In this document: positions 24,691-33,864 of the stretch, one piece after another
Numbering within the stretch: position 1 is the stretch's first letter
Layout: every line of letters starts with the position of its first letter
Assembly (NCBI GenBank): GCA_009773155.1
Contig: WOVA01000021.1
Location: forward strand, 1-37,957
DNA from: Elusimicrobiota bacterium
GTDB taxonomy: Bacteria > Elusimicrobiota > Elusimicrobia > Elusimicrobiales > UBA9959
Reading direction: 5' to 3'
DNA: 37,957 nucleotides
Notes under the pieces: generated by a model
Told to the model about the DNA's origin: nothing
Seen by the model: only the letters and a program-made list of their open reading frames with translations
Databases searched by the model: none
Program-made: the position numbers and the translations under genes

Positions 24691-25515
24691 ATGAAAAAAC
24701 ACCTCCCGCTTCTCCCCGCGCTGCTCATACTCTCCGCCTGCGTCTCGCTGCCGGACGAAGTACTCCGCCAGCACATGCTGGCGGCGCCCGTGCCGGACCA
24801 GGCCCCCTACGGTGAGCTGGACCCAGGCTCCAAATCCGTCGAGACCTCGCGTTTCCTGGTGCGGGCCTACTCCACCGAGACCGCGCAGACCTATGCGACC
24901 TTCTGCGAGGACAGCTACACCCGCCTGATGAGCGACCTGGGCCTCTATTCCTTCGCCCCGTCGGCCCCGTACAATATCGTCGTCTACGCCGGCAAGGACG
25001 AGTACCTGGCCAAGACCAAACAGCCGGAGTGGTCCGGCGGCGTGGCCTACGGCAACGCCATCCACGTCTACGAGAACGACGCCGCCCGCGGCGTTATCGC
25101 CCACGAGATAGCCCACCTGGTCTTCAAGGAATTCATGGGGGGCACCGATTTTTCCCAGCTCACCTGGCTCAACGAGGGAATAGCTGTGCACGCCGAGAAA
25201 GCCGCGCTGCCGGCCTCGGCCGACCTCTACGCCGCCCGCGTCAAGTCGCTGGTCCGCCCCTCGCCTCTCTCTTTTACCGCGCTGACCTCCATGCCGCCCG
25301 GCGCCCGGCAGACCGGCTCCGCCGTCGAGAAATGGTACGCGCAGGCCGGCAGCCTGGCCACCTTCATGATACGCGCCGGGGGGAACTTCAACTTCTACCT
25401 TTTCCTGCGCAAACTCAAGGAAGGGCTGCCCGTGGATTACGCGGTAGGGGAAGCCTTCGCCGGCACCTGGCGCGACATGTCGGACGTGCACGCCGCCTGG
25501 CGAGCCAGCCTGTGA
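24691..25515 (+). CDS. Peptidase MA-like metalloprotease lipoprotein
   Basis: A 274-residue lipoprotein (signal MKKHLPLLPALLILSAC, lipobox LSAC). The zinc site is HEIAHLVF (HExxH) in the middle of the protein, followed 20-30 residues later by WLNEGIAVHAEK, where the Glu is the third ligand, as in the gluzincin peptidase MA-like family. Flanking segments (YNIVVYAGKDEYLAKT, WYAQAGSLATFMI and FYLFLRKLKEG) fit that family. It starts 4 nt after the preceding stop, so it belongs to the ileS-lspA-TPR-GT run. It would work in the periplasm on an unknown substrate. Hairpin copy 5 follows 20 nt after the stop. Confidence 0.8.
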   Translation: MKKHLPLLPALLILSACVSLPDEVLRQHMLAAPVPDQAPYGELDPGSKSVETSRFLVRAYSTETAQTYATFCEDSYTRLMSDLGLYSFAPSAPYNIVVYAGKDEYLAKTKQPEWSGGVAYGNAIHVYENDAARGVIAHEIAHLVFKEFMGGTDFSQLTWLNEGIAVHAEKAALPASADLYAARVKSLVRPSPLSFTALTSMPPGARQTGSAVEKWYAQAGSLATFMIRAGGNFNFYLFLRKLKEGLPVDYAVGEAFAGTWRDMSDVHAAWRASL

Positions 25516-25535
25516 AATTGTGAAATTATGAAATT

Positions 25536-25580
25536 GGGGACACAATACCTATTTCCCGCGGAAATAGGTATTGTGTCCCC
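25536..25580. repeat. REP-like hairpin copy 5
   Basis: Left arm 25536-25555, loop CCGCG, right arm 25561-25580. It is followed 27 nt later by a solitary right arm that holds the start codon of the next gene. Confidence 0.95.
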
Positions 25581-25607
25581 AAAAGCCCCCGGTTTCGCTA
25601 AGGGAAG

Positions 25608-25619
25608 GGAATAGGTATT

Positions 25620-25627
<8 letters not shown>
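25608..25627 (+). repeat. Solitary right arm containing the copA start codon
   Basis: GGAATAGGTATTGTGTCCCC differs from the complete right arm at one base (A to G at position 2) and has no left arm of its own. The GTG at 25620-25622 in its centre is the only plausible start of the following gene. It can pair with the left arm of copy 5 over 20 bases, with one G-U pair. Confidence 0.85.
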
Positions 25628-27812
<2,185 letters not shown>

Positions 27813-27817
27813 TAAAG

Positions 27818-27862
27818 GGGGACACAATACCTATTTCGGACCGAAATAGGTATTGTGTCCCC
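27818..27862. repeat. REP-like hairpin copy 6
   Basis: Left arm 27818-27837, loop GGACC, right arm 27843-27862. It fills most of the gap between copA and queF and would lie in the queF leader if the two are co-transcribed. Confidence 0.95.
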
Positions 27863-27880
27863 AATTCCAAGGAGATAAGA

Positions 27881-28288
27881 ATGAAGACCAGGACCACAGG
27901 CTATACTTCGGAACACGCGGCGACGCCGCATAAGATAAAGCTGCCGGCCATAGAGGCCTGGCCTAACCAGTACAAGCGGAACTACGTCATACGCATCGAG
28001 CACCCGGAGTTCACCTCCGTCTGCCCCAAGACCGGCCTGCCCGATTTCGGCAACATCACCATCGAGTACATTCCCAATAAGCTCTGCCTGGAGCTCAAGT
28101 CGCTTAAGTACTATTTCCTCCAGTACCGGGGTCTGGGCATCTTCATGGAGAACATCGGCAACCGCATACTCGACGACGTGGTCAAGGCGCTCAAGCCCAA
28201 ATGGTGCCGCGTCACCGGCAATTTCACCCCGCGCGGGGGGATAAAGTCGGTCATAACCGCGGAGCACGGCCGCCGGCCCAAATCGTAG
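27881..28288 (+). CDS. queF: NADPH-dependent 7-cyano-7-deazaguanine reductase
   Basis: 135 residues, the short (unimodular) QueF type in the tunnelling-fold family. It reduces preQ0 to preQ1 in queuosine biosynthesis. The active site Cys is C48 in SVCPKTGLPDFG with Asp D55, and the NADPH-binding motif is ELKSLKYYF (~71-79). FENHGNR-like ENIGNRI and TGNFTPRGG are also present. ATG 27881 has AAGGAGATAAG upstream. No other queuosine genes are in the window. It follows a hairpin repeat and precedes tRNA-Val. Confidence 0.96.
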   Translation: MKTRTTGYTSEHAATPHKIKLPAIEAWPNQYKRNYVIRIEHPEFTSVCPKTGLPDFGNITIEYIPNKLCLELKSLKYYFLQYRGLGIFMENIGNRILDDVVKALKPKWCRVTGNFTPRGGIKSVITAEHGRRPKS

Positions 28289-28296
28289 TTTTTTGA

Positions 28297-28302
28297 TATA
28301 AT
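28297..28302 (+). promoter_or_regulatory. Extended -10 element of tRNA-Val
   Basis: TGA-TATAAT 10 nt before the tRNA 5' end, in a T-rich context. It fits a tRNA promoter with a very short 5' leader. Confidence 0.6.
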
Positions 28303-28312
28303 ATCGGTGTTC

Positions 28313-28387
28313 GCCCAGTTGGCGCAGCGGTAGCGCGTTCCCTTGACATGGGAAAGGTCATAGGTTCAAATCCTATACTGGGCACCA
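28313..28387 (+). tRNA. tRNA-Val (GAC)
   Basis: Acceptor GCCCAGT pairs with ACTGGGC. The anticodon arm TTCCC-TTGACAT-GGGAA gives GAC, the T arm has AGGTTCAAATCCT, and CCA is encoded at 28385-28387. Confidence 0.95.
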
Positions 28388-28394
28388 AGTTTTA

Positions 28395-28439
28395 GAGCCC
28401 GTTAGAACCCGCTCGACGGGACTGACGGGCTCGGTTTTT
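28395..28439 (+). terminator. Terminator-like hairpin between tRNA-Val and thrS
   Basis: GAGCCCGT (28395-28402) pairs with ACGGGCTC (28425-28432), with an inner CCCG/CGGG stem, and is followed by GGTTTTTA. It ends 12 nt before the thrS start, so it may be the tRNA terminator, an attenuator of thrS, or both. Confidence 0.6.
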
Positions 28440-28451
28440 ACAGGAGAAATC

Positions 28452-30218
28452 ATGTCAGAACAGCACAAAGAACTTCACGGCGACGATAACCTGCACAAGG
28501 TCCGCCATTCGCTGGCCCACGTCATGGCCGCCGCCGTCCAGGAACTCTTCCCGGGCGTCAAGTTCGGCATCGGCCCCGCCATCGACAACGGCTTCTACTA
28601 CGACTTCGACCTGGAGCACCACTTCGTGCCCGGGGACCTCAAGACCATAGAGAAGAAGATGAAGAACCTCATCGGCGCCGCGCACAAGTTCGAGCGCGTC
28701 GAGCTCTCCCGCGCTTCGGCGCTCAAACATTTCGCGGAGAAGGGCGAGAAGTACAAGGTCGAGCTCATAAACGACCTGCCCGAAGACGCCGTCATCAGCG
28801 TCTACAAGAGCGGCCCTTTCGAGGACCTCTGCAAAGGCCCGCACGTCGACCATTTCGGCAAGCTCAAGGCCTTCAAACTGACCAGCATCGCCGGCGCCTA
28901 CTGGCGCGGCAGCGAGAAGAACCCCATGCTCCAGCGCATCTACGGCGTCGCCTTCGAGACTCAAGGAGAGCTGGACGCCTATCTCAAGCAGCAGGAGGAG
29001 GCCGCCAGGCGCGACCACCGCAAGCTGGGCAAGCAGCTCGACCTCTACTCCATCAACGAGACCGTCGGCCCCGGCCTGGTGCTGTGGCACCCCAACGGCG
29101 CCCGCATCCGCCATTCCATCGAGACCTACTGGAAGGAAGAGCATTTCAAGGGCGGCTACGACCTGGTCAATACGCCGCATATCGGCCGCGCCGGCCTGTG
29201 GGAGACCTCGGGGCACCTGGGCTTCTACAACGAGTCGATGTACGCGCCGATGAAGATCGACGACATTGAGTATTACGCCAAGCCGATGAACTGCCCGTTC
29301 CACATCGAGATCTACAAGACCAGGTCGCATTCCTACCGCGACCTGCCGCTGCGCTGGGCGGAACTGGGCACGGTGTACCGCTTCGAGAAGGCCGGCGTGC
29401 TGCACGGCCTGCTGCGCGTGCGCGGCTTCACCCAGGACGACGCGCACATCATCTGCACGCCCGAACAGATGGAGAGCGAGACCATCGAGGTGCTGCGCTT
29501 CAGCATGAACATACTGCGCACCTTCGGCCTCACCGACATCAAGGCGTATCTCGCCACCCGCCCGGCCGACGCGGTCGGCGACCCCGCGCTCTGGGAAGCC
29601 GCGCAGAAGAGCCTGCGCGCGGCCGCCGGCAAGGAAGGCGTGCCCGTCGAGCTCGACGAGGGCGGCGGCGCCTTCTACGGCCCCAAGATAGACCTCAAGG
29701 TGAAGGACGCCATCGGCCGCGAGTGGCAGATGAGCACCATCCAGTTCGACTTCAACGAGCCCGAGCGGTTCAAGATGGAATACACCGGCTCCGACGGCCG
29801 GAAGCACCGCCCGTACATGATACACCGCGCGCTGCTGGGCTCGCTGGAGCGGTTCTTCGGCGTGCTGATAGAGCATTACGCCGGCAACTTCCCGGCCTGG
29901 CTGGCCCCCGTGCAGGCCAAGGTGCTCAGCATCACCTCCGGGGAGGAGGACTACGCGCGCGAGATCGCCGGCAAGCTCAAAGCCGCCGGCATCCGCGTCG
30001 CCACCGACCTGCGCCCCGACATGATCAACGGGAAGGTCCGCGACGCCGCCATGGAGAAGCCGCCGTACGTCGTCATCGTGGGCAAGAAGGAAAAAGAAGC
30101 GGGGAACATCTCGCTGCGCCTGCGCGGCAACAAGAGCGTCTTCGGCGTGAACACCGACGAGTTTATAAAGAACCTCTCCGGCGAGATCGCCGCCCGCGAG
30201 AACACCCCCAGGTATTGA
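28452..30218 (+). CDS. thrS: Threonyl-tRNA synthetase lacking the TGS domain
   Basis: A 588-residue class II synthetase. It begins directly with the editing domain (HSLAHVMAAAVQELFP with H19 and H23; later GPHVDHFGKLKAFKLTS), so the ~60-residue N-terminal TGS domain of E. coli ThrRS (642 residues) is absent. Catalytic core motifs are intact: MNCPFH with the zinc Cys, motif 2 RWAELGTVYRFEKAGVLHGLLRVRGFTQDDAH, and YMIHRALLGSLERFFGVLIEHYAG as motif 3. The C-terminal anticodon-binding domain ends with KEKEAGNISLRLRGNK. ATG 28452 is supported by CAGGAGAAATC, and the upstream bases are taken up by tRNA and hairpin, so a missed TGS start is unlikely. Confidence 0.96.
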   Translation: MSEQHKELHGDDNLHKVRHSLAHVMAAAVQELFPGVKFGIGPAIDNGFYYDFDLEHHFVPGDLKTIEKKMKNLIGAAHKFERVELSRASALKHFAEKGEKYKVELINDLPEDAVISVYKSGPFEDLCKGPHVDHFGKLKAFKLTSIAGAYWRGSEKNPMLQRIYGVAFETQGELDAYLKQQEEAARRDHRKLGKQLDLYSINETVGPGLVLWHPNGARIRHSIETYWKEEHFKGGYDLVNTPHIGRAGLWETSGHLGFYNESMYAPMKIDDIEYYAKPMNCPFHIEIYKTRSHSYRDLPLRWAELGTVYRFEKAGVLHGLLRVRGFTQDDAHIICTPEQMESETIEVLRFSMNILRTFGLTDIKAYLATRPADAVGDPALWEAAQKSLRAAAGKEGVPVELDEGGGAFYGPKIDLKVKDAIGREWQMSTIQFDFNEPERFKMEYTGSDGRKHRPYMIHRALLGSLERFFGVLIEHYAGNFPAWLAPVQAKVLSITSGEEDYAREIAGKLKAAGIRVATDLRPDMINGKVRDAAMEKPPYVVIVGKKEKEAGNISLRLRGNKSVFGVNTDEFIKNLSGEIAARENTPRY

Positions 30219-30273
30219 AATAGGGGGACACAATACCTATTTCGGCCGAAATAGGTATTGTGTCCCCCTATTT
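30218..30273. repeat. REP-like hairpin copy 7 (perfect 56-bp palindrome)
   Basis: Core left arm 30224-30243, loop GGCC, right arm 30248-30267, with flanks AAATAG/CTATTT extending the pairing to 56 bases without mismatch. It starts right at the thrS stop and sits between convergent genes. Confidence 0.95.
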
Positions 30274-30280
30274 ATTGCGG

Positions 30281-31306
30281 TTATTTCTCTAAAATGAGGA
30301 CGCCGTAGGGCGGTAAAGACTCCGGCAGCTCGCGCCGCGTCTCGAAAAGCGGCCGCCAGCCCTTCAGCGCCTCCGCGGCCAGCGGCACTGCCCCCGCCGT
30401 CGGATTCAGGATTATCGCGTACTTCCGCCACCAGCGCCGTAGCGCGCGCCCGCTCAGCCGTTCATCCAGGCCGACAGGCAGCGGGATATCCTTCCCTTTG
30501 ACCAGGACCTTGCTCATGGCTGTCAGTTCGCCGGCAACGCGCTCATAGCGCCCCCAGAGCTCCGGCCGCGAAGGCAGCGGCACACCCTCGTTGTCGGCGT
30601 ACTTGAAATAGAAAACGCCGGCCGCGCCGCGCGCCACCGACAGCCAGGTCATAAAGCGCACCTGCTCAAAAGTCGGCCAGCCGCCCACCTTCTTCGCCCG
30701 CCGCTGCGGGTACTCTATCCAGTCGAAAGCCTGCAGCACCGCCCAGAGCGGCTTCTCCGGCCGGGCCGGGTCCGTGAGCCGCACGCCTTCCCGCACCAGC
30801 GCCAACTCGCGCCCCACCGACTCCAGCGGCAGATGCGGCACCGGGTACCAGTCCAGCATGACGATATCCGCGGCCGCGCCGTAAACCATCGCCGGCAGGC
30901 CGTGGCCCATCACAAAAGCCGTCGGCTGGCCGGGCGACCACTCCTTGACCCGCCTGTCCAGCTTCAGCAGGTCTTCTGCTTTCATCCAGCCCACTTCGGG
31001 CTCGTCCTTCAGATACCAGGCCAAAACCGGCCAGCGCCTGGCCTTTTCCGAGTAAGCCGACTCCATCGCCTTGTAGGGCGGCGCCACCATGCGCATGTTC
31101 AGCCCGCGCGCGGTCTCGGCCAGGCCGGCCAGCTTCTCCGGATCGTCAAGGTAGGTCTGGAAGCAGTTGAACCCCGAATTTTTAAGCACCGCCAGCGAAG
31201 CCGGCTCGTTCACCCCGTACACGCAGACCGGGAAATCCCCGGCCAGCGCCGCGGGGGGGAGGATAAGGGCGGCCAGCGCCGCCGAAATACGTATTATGTC
31301 CCTCAT
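30281..31306 (-). CDS. Exported TIM-barrel-like protein, glycosidase-like, function unknown
   Basis: 341 residues with a Sec signal peptide (ISAALAALILPPAALA) and a mature part that reads like a (beta/alpha)8 barrel: YGVNEPASLAVLKNSGFNCFQTYL, LNMRMVAP, PVLAWYLKDEPEVG (an Asp/Glu pair at a strand end, as in many glycoside hydrolases), DIVMLDWYPVP, LWAVLQAFDW and GAAGVFYFKYAD. A short C-terminal beta domain follows (YAIILNPTAGAVPL ... PYGVLILEK). The family is not recognised with certainty. The ATG at 31306 follows a -10 element by 6 nt. The first nine codons match a decayed hairpin arm. Substrate unknown. Confidence 0.65.
   Translation of the reverse strand: MRDIIRISAALAALILPPAALAGDFPVCVYGVNEPASLAVLKNSGFNCFQTYLDDPEKLAGLAETARGLNMRMVAPPYKAMESAYSEKARRWPVLAWYLKDEPEVGWMKAEDLLKLDRRVKEWSPGQPTAFVMGHGLPAMVYGAAADIVMLDWYPVPHLPLESVGRELALVREGVRLTDPARPEKPLWAVLQAFDWIEYPQRRAKKVGGWPTFEQVRFMTWLSVARGAAGVFYFKYADNEGVPLPSRPELWGRYERVAGELTAMSKVLVKGKDIPLPVGLDERLSGRALRRWWRKYAIILNPTAGAVPLAAEALKGWRPLFETRRELPESLPPYGVLILEK
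31281..31305 (-). repeat. Decayed REP-like left arm used as coding sequence
   Basis: On the minus strand, 21 of 25 positions match the left arm plus the GGCCG loop of the intact copies (differences at positions 1, 8, 14 and 24). It begins in the first codon of the exported TIM-barrel-like gene and encodes RDIIRIS, in the frame in which an intact arm encodes GDTIPIS. Confidence 0.7.
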
Positions 31307-31312
31307 ATCTTC

Positions 31313-31318
31313 ATTATA
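31313..31318 (-). promoter_or_regulatory. Extended -10 element, leaderless start of TIM-barrel-like gene
   Basis: On the minus strand TGG-TATAAT, then 6 nt, then ATG at 31306. There is no Shine-Dalgarno motif. Confidence 0.5.
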
Positions 31319-31324
31319 CCAAAT

Positions 31325-31368
31325 GGGGACACAATACCTATTTCGGCCGAAATAGGTATTGTGTCCCT
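31325..31368. repeat. REP-like hairpin copy 8
   Basis: Left arm 31325-31344, loop GGCC, right arm 31349-31368, with one mismatch at the outermost base (T for C). Located between divergent genes, close to both promoters. Confidence 0.95.
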
Positions 31369-31405
31369 GAATGTGATGGATGTAACTAATGTAACTTCCG
31401 GGCTA

Positions 31406-31436
31406 TTGACACACACGGCTCTGTATTTGGTACCAT
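31406..31436 (+). promoter_or_regulatory. Promoter of the FecR-like gene
   Basis: A perfect TTGACA (31406-31411) with a weak -10 TACCAT at 31431-31436 (19-nt spacer). The leader of about 35 nt carries a strong RBS (AGGAGGAG). Confidence 0.4.
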
Positions 31437-31476
31437 GGACATGTTGGCAATCAGCATTCAGGAGGAGTGTATTAAT

Positions 31477-32139
31477 ATGAAACTATCACCTATACTCGCC
31501 GTGGCGCTGCTTTTCGCCGCGGGTTCAGCCTTCGCGCAGGCCGATCCGCCCGCGCCCGCGGCCCAGGCCGCCGGCCTCAAGATCACCAGGATCACCGGCA
31601 CCGTTAACATCATGAAGGACGGCTTCATCCTCATGACGCTCAAGCCCGGCGACTCCGTCCCCGCCATCACCGACGCCAGCGTAGCCTTCGCCGTAGTCGA
31701 GGGCACCATAGAGGTCGCGGCCAACGGCAAGACCATCACCGCCGCCACCGGCTCCAACTTCACCGTCGCCGCCGCCAAAGGCAAAGTGGATATCTCCGTC
31801 ACCGCCGGCACCCCGGTGGCCGTAAAGACGCCTTCCGGCCACAACATCGTCGTCACCGCCAACAGCGACGTCAGACTGGCCACCGTGGGCGGCAAGGTCA
31901 CAGTAAAGGTAGAGAAGGGCGCCGCCGTCATCACCGACGCCGCCGGCGGCCGGACCCAGACGCTCAAGACCGGCGAGACCGCCACCGTGACCGTCCCCGC
32001 CACGATCACGACCACCACCAAGACCGCGACTGTCAAGGAAGCGGCCACGGAAGAGACCACCGTCACCGCGCCGGAGTCCACCGTAATCGAGACGCAGACC
32101 GTCGGGCAGTCCAACGAGGTCAGCGCCTCCAATCCCTGA
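31477..32139 (+). CDS. FecR-like exported beta-domain protein
   Basis: 220 residues from ATG 31477, which has CAGGAGGAG 9 nt upstream; an ATG at 31435 in the same frame lacks support and would bury the signal peptide. The signal peptide is MKLSPILAVALLFAAGSAFA. The mature part is Thr/Val/Ala-rich and made of short beta strands: ITRITGTVNIMKDGFILMTLKPGDSV, FAVVEGTIEVAANGKTITAATGSNFTV and VKTPSGHNIVVTANSDVRL, matching the FecR/LptA-like fold of periplasmic proteins. The tail (~150-220) is a low-complexity Thr/Val/Glu stretch. The next gene encodes an outer-membrane barrel, so the pair may be co-expressed. Confidence 0.65.
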   Translation: MKLSPILAVALLFAAGSAFAQADPPAPAAQAAGLKITRITGTVNIMKDGFILMTLKPGDSVPAITDASVAFAVVEGTIEVAANGKTITAATGSNFTVAAAKGKVDISVTAGTPVAVKTPSGHNIVVTANSDVRLATVGGKVTVKVEKGAAVITDAAGGRTQTLKTGETATVTVPATITTTTKTATVKEAATEETTVTAPESTVIETQTVGQSNEVSASNP

Positions 32140-32168
32140 GACCGGGGCGATCAAGGAGAATTTAAAAA

Positions 32169-33347
32169 ATGAAGAAACTCATAATACCCGCGATAATGAT
32201 GGTCGCCGCGTCCAACGCGGCCGCGATGGGGAACCTCAAGTTCGGCAACCTCGAGATCAACCCCTTCGTCAGCACCCAGGAGAGCTACGACAATAATATC
32301 TACCTGGAGATGAAAGGCAAGAACTCCTCGCTGATAAACCGCACCGGCATCGGCGTGGACCTGCTGCACAAGCTGGGCTCGCGCATAGACCTGAGCGGCG
32401 GCTACACGATGGAACTGCTCGCCTACGACGAGAGTCCCGCCACCAACAACGCCGTGCACAACATGGCCGGCCTGGGCGTAAAGGTCCGCCTGCCCAAAAA
32501 CATGTCGCTGAGCGTGGATAATAAGTACGCCGACACCACCGACCAGGCCACCACGCAGGAGACCGACCGCGCCGGGCGCATACAGAACAACGCCACGGCG
32601 CGCTTCGAGGCGCCCATACGCGGCAAGTTCGGCTTCGCGCTGGAGGCCGGCCACACCTACCACGACTACGTCAAGGTCGCCGCCAACGACAAGCTCGACC
32701 GCCAGGAGCTGCTCGCCGGCGCGGACCTGACCTGCCAGATCATGCCCAAGACCAAGGCCATGCTCTCCTGGCGCTACGGCGACCTGGACTACCGGCTCGA
32801 CACCGACAAGGGCGACGCGACCTATCATAACGTAGAGCTCGGCCTGGTGGGAAATATCGCGCCCAAGCTGACCGGCACCGTCAAGGCCGGCCTGCAGATG
32901 CGCGATTACGACCAGGGCAATACCGGCGTCGACAACGACATCGACACCTTCGGCTACAGCGCCCAGCTGCTCTGGAAGGCCGTCCCCAGGACCGATATCG
33001 CCCTCTTCGCCAGGCGCGCCAACGTGGAGACCAGCTACCTGACCAGCCGCTTCTATACCTCCACGCTGACCGACCTGAGCTTCTCCCGCGAAGTGCGCAA
33101 GGTCAAGCTGACCCTGGGCGGCAACTACGAACTGGTCGAGTACGCCGAGAACACCGCCGGCAAGACCCGCCCGCGCGAGGACCGGAACATCGCCGCCCGC
33201 CTGGCGGCCGACTACAACATACAGAAATGGCTCAAGGCGGGTTTGAGCTTCAGCCACAAGGCCCGCTTGTCCAACGACGGCGCCGCCGGCGTGGAGTTCG
33301 GCTACCGCAACAATGTCGCGGCCGCCTCGCTCAAGGCCATGTTCTAA
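32169..33347 (+). CDS. Outer-membrane beta-barrel protein
   Basis: 392 residues with a signal peptide ending ASNAAAMG. The rest alternates hydrophobic and polar residues in many strand-length blocks with aromatic belts (for example RIDLSGGYTMELLAYDES, KLTGTVKAGLQMRDYDQG, KVKLTLGGNYELVEYAEN, WLKAGLSFSHKARLS) and it ends in a Phe (AAASLKAMF), the BAM recognition signal. Resembles the beta-barrel porin 2 type found with exopolysaccharide genes. It follows the FecR-like gene by 29 nt and an O-antigen-ligase-like gene is 1.7 kb away, so a role in polysaccharide export or surface structure is possible. It ends at a terminator. Confidence 0.75.
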   Translation: MKKLIIPAIMMVAASNAAAMGNLKFGNLEINPFVSTQESYDNNIYLEMKGKNSSLINRTGIGVDLLHKLGSRIDLSGGYTMELLAYDESPATNNAVHNMAGLGVKVRLPKNMSLSVDNKYADTTDQATTQETDRAGRIQNNATARFEAPIRGKFGFALEAGHTYHDYVKVAANDKLDRQELLAGADLTCQIMPKTKAMLSWRYGDLDYRLDTDKGDATYHNVELGLVGNIAPKLTGTVKAGLQMRDYDQGNTGVDNDIDTFGYSAQLLWKAVPRTDIALFARRANVETSYLTSRFYTSTLTDLSFSREVRKVKLTLGGNYELVEYAENTAGKTRPREDRNIAARLAADYNIQKWLKAGLSFSHKARLSNDGAAGVEFGYRNNVAAASLKAMF

Positions 33348-33365
33348 GCAGGGCCAAAAGCCGAT

Positions 33366-33396
33366 AAAAAACCGCCGGCATCACCGGCGGTTTTTT
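33366..33396. terminator. Bidirectional rho-independent terminator
   Basis: AAAAAACCGCCGG (33366-33378), loop CATCA, CCGGCGGTTTTTT (33384-33396). It separates the rightward barrel gene from the leftward phosphatase gene. Confidence 0.92.
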
Positions 33397-33415
33397 ATTG
33401 CCCCGCGAACGCGCG

Positions 33416-33847
33416 CTATTTGCCTTCTATAAGCGCCAGCACGGCCCTTTTGATCTTCCCCATGACCTCGGCGTAGAGCTTCCCGTCGCCGCCCATCGGG
33501 TCGCGCAGGTCGCCGTCCCCGCCCAGGAATTCCATTATCTTCCTCGTTTTCCTGATGCTCTGGGGGAAATGCCCGGCCAGCGCCTCCAGGTGCGCCTCCT
33601 CCATCACCACCACCAGGTCCGCCCAGTCTATATCCTCGTCGCGCACCAGCGCCGGCTTGTGGGCCAGGTTCTTAACGCCCTCGGCGGCCAGGAACCCGGC
33701 CACCGCCTCCGTCATGGCGGAATAAGGCTGCGCCGCCGTCCCGCGCGAGCGCGCCTCGAAACCCTTACCCGCGCCGTAATGCGCCAGCAATTTCTCCGCC
33801 GCCGGGCTCCGGCACATATTCCCCGTGCACACGAACAATACTTTCAT
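33416..33847 (-). CDS. Low-molecular-weight protein tyrosine phosphatase
   Basis: 143 residues. The catalytic loop is at the N-terminus as usual for this family: V-C7-TGNMC-R13-S14-P (CX5R), and the general acid is D116 in LRDPMGG. Relatives such as Wzb, Etp and ArsC-type enzymes dephosphorylate tyrosine kinases of polysaccharide export or other targets; with an O-antigen-ligase-like gene nearby, a role in polysaccharide control is possible. It lies 17 nt after the DUF1016 gene on the same strand but has its own -10 element, so it may be transcribed alone. Confidence 0.93.
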   Translation of the reverse strand: MKVLFVCTGNMCRSPAAEKLLAHYGAGKGFEARSRGTAAQPYSAMTEAVAGFLAAEGVKNLAHKPALVRDEDIDWADLVVVMEEAHLEALAGHFPQSIRKTRKIMEFLGGDGDLRDPMGGDGKLYAEVMGKIKRAVLALIEGK

Positions 33848-33854
33848 AGGATAA

Positions 33855-33860
33855 ATTGTA
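33855..33860 (-). promoter_or_regulatory. -10 element, leaderless start of phosphatase gene
   Basis: On the minus strand TACAAT, then 7 nt, then ATG at 33847. No Shine-Dalgarno motif is present between them. Confidence 0.4.
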
Positions 33861-33864
33861 CAAA

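Noticed and set aside
28455-30233. 592-codon open frame on the minus strand opposite thrS
   Set aside because: Antisense shadow of a GC-rich gene: low-complexity Val/Gly/Ala composition, no domain, and thrS is intact on the other strand.
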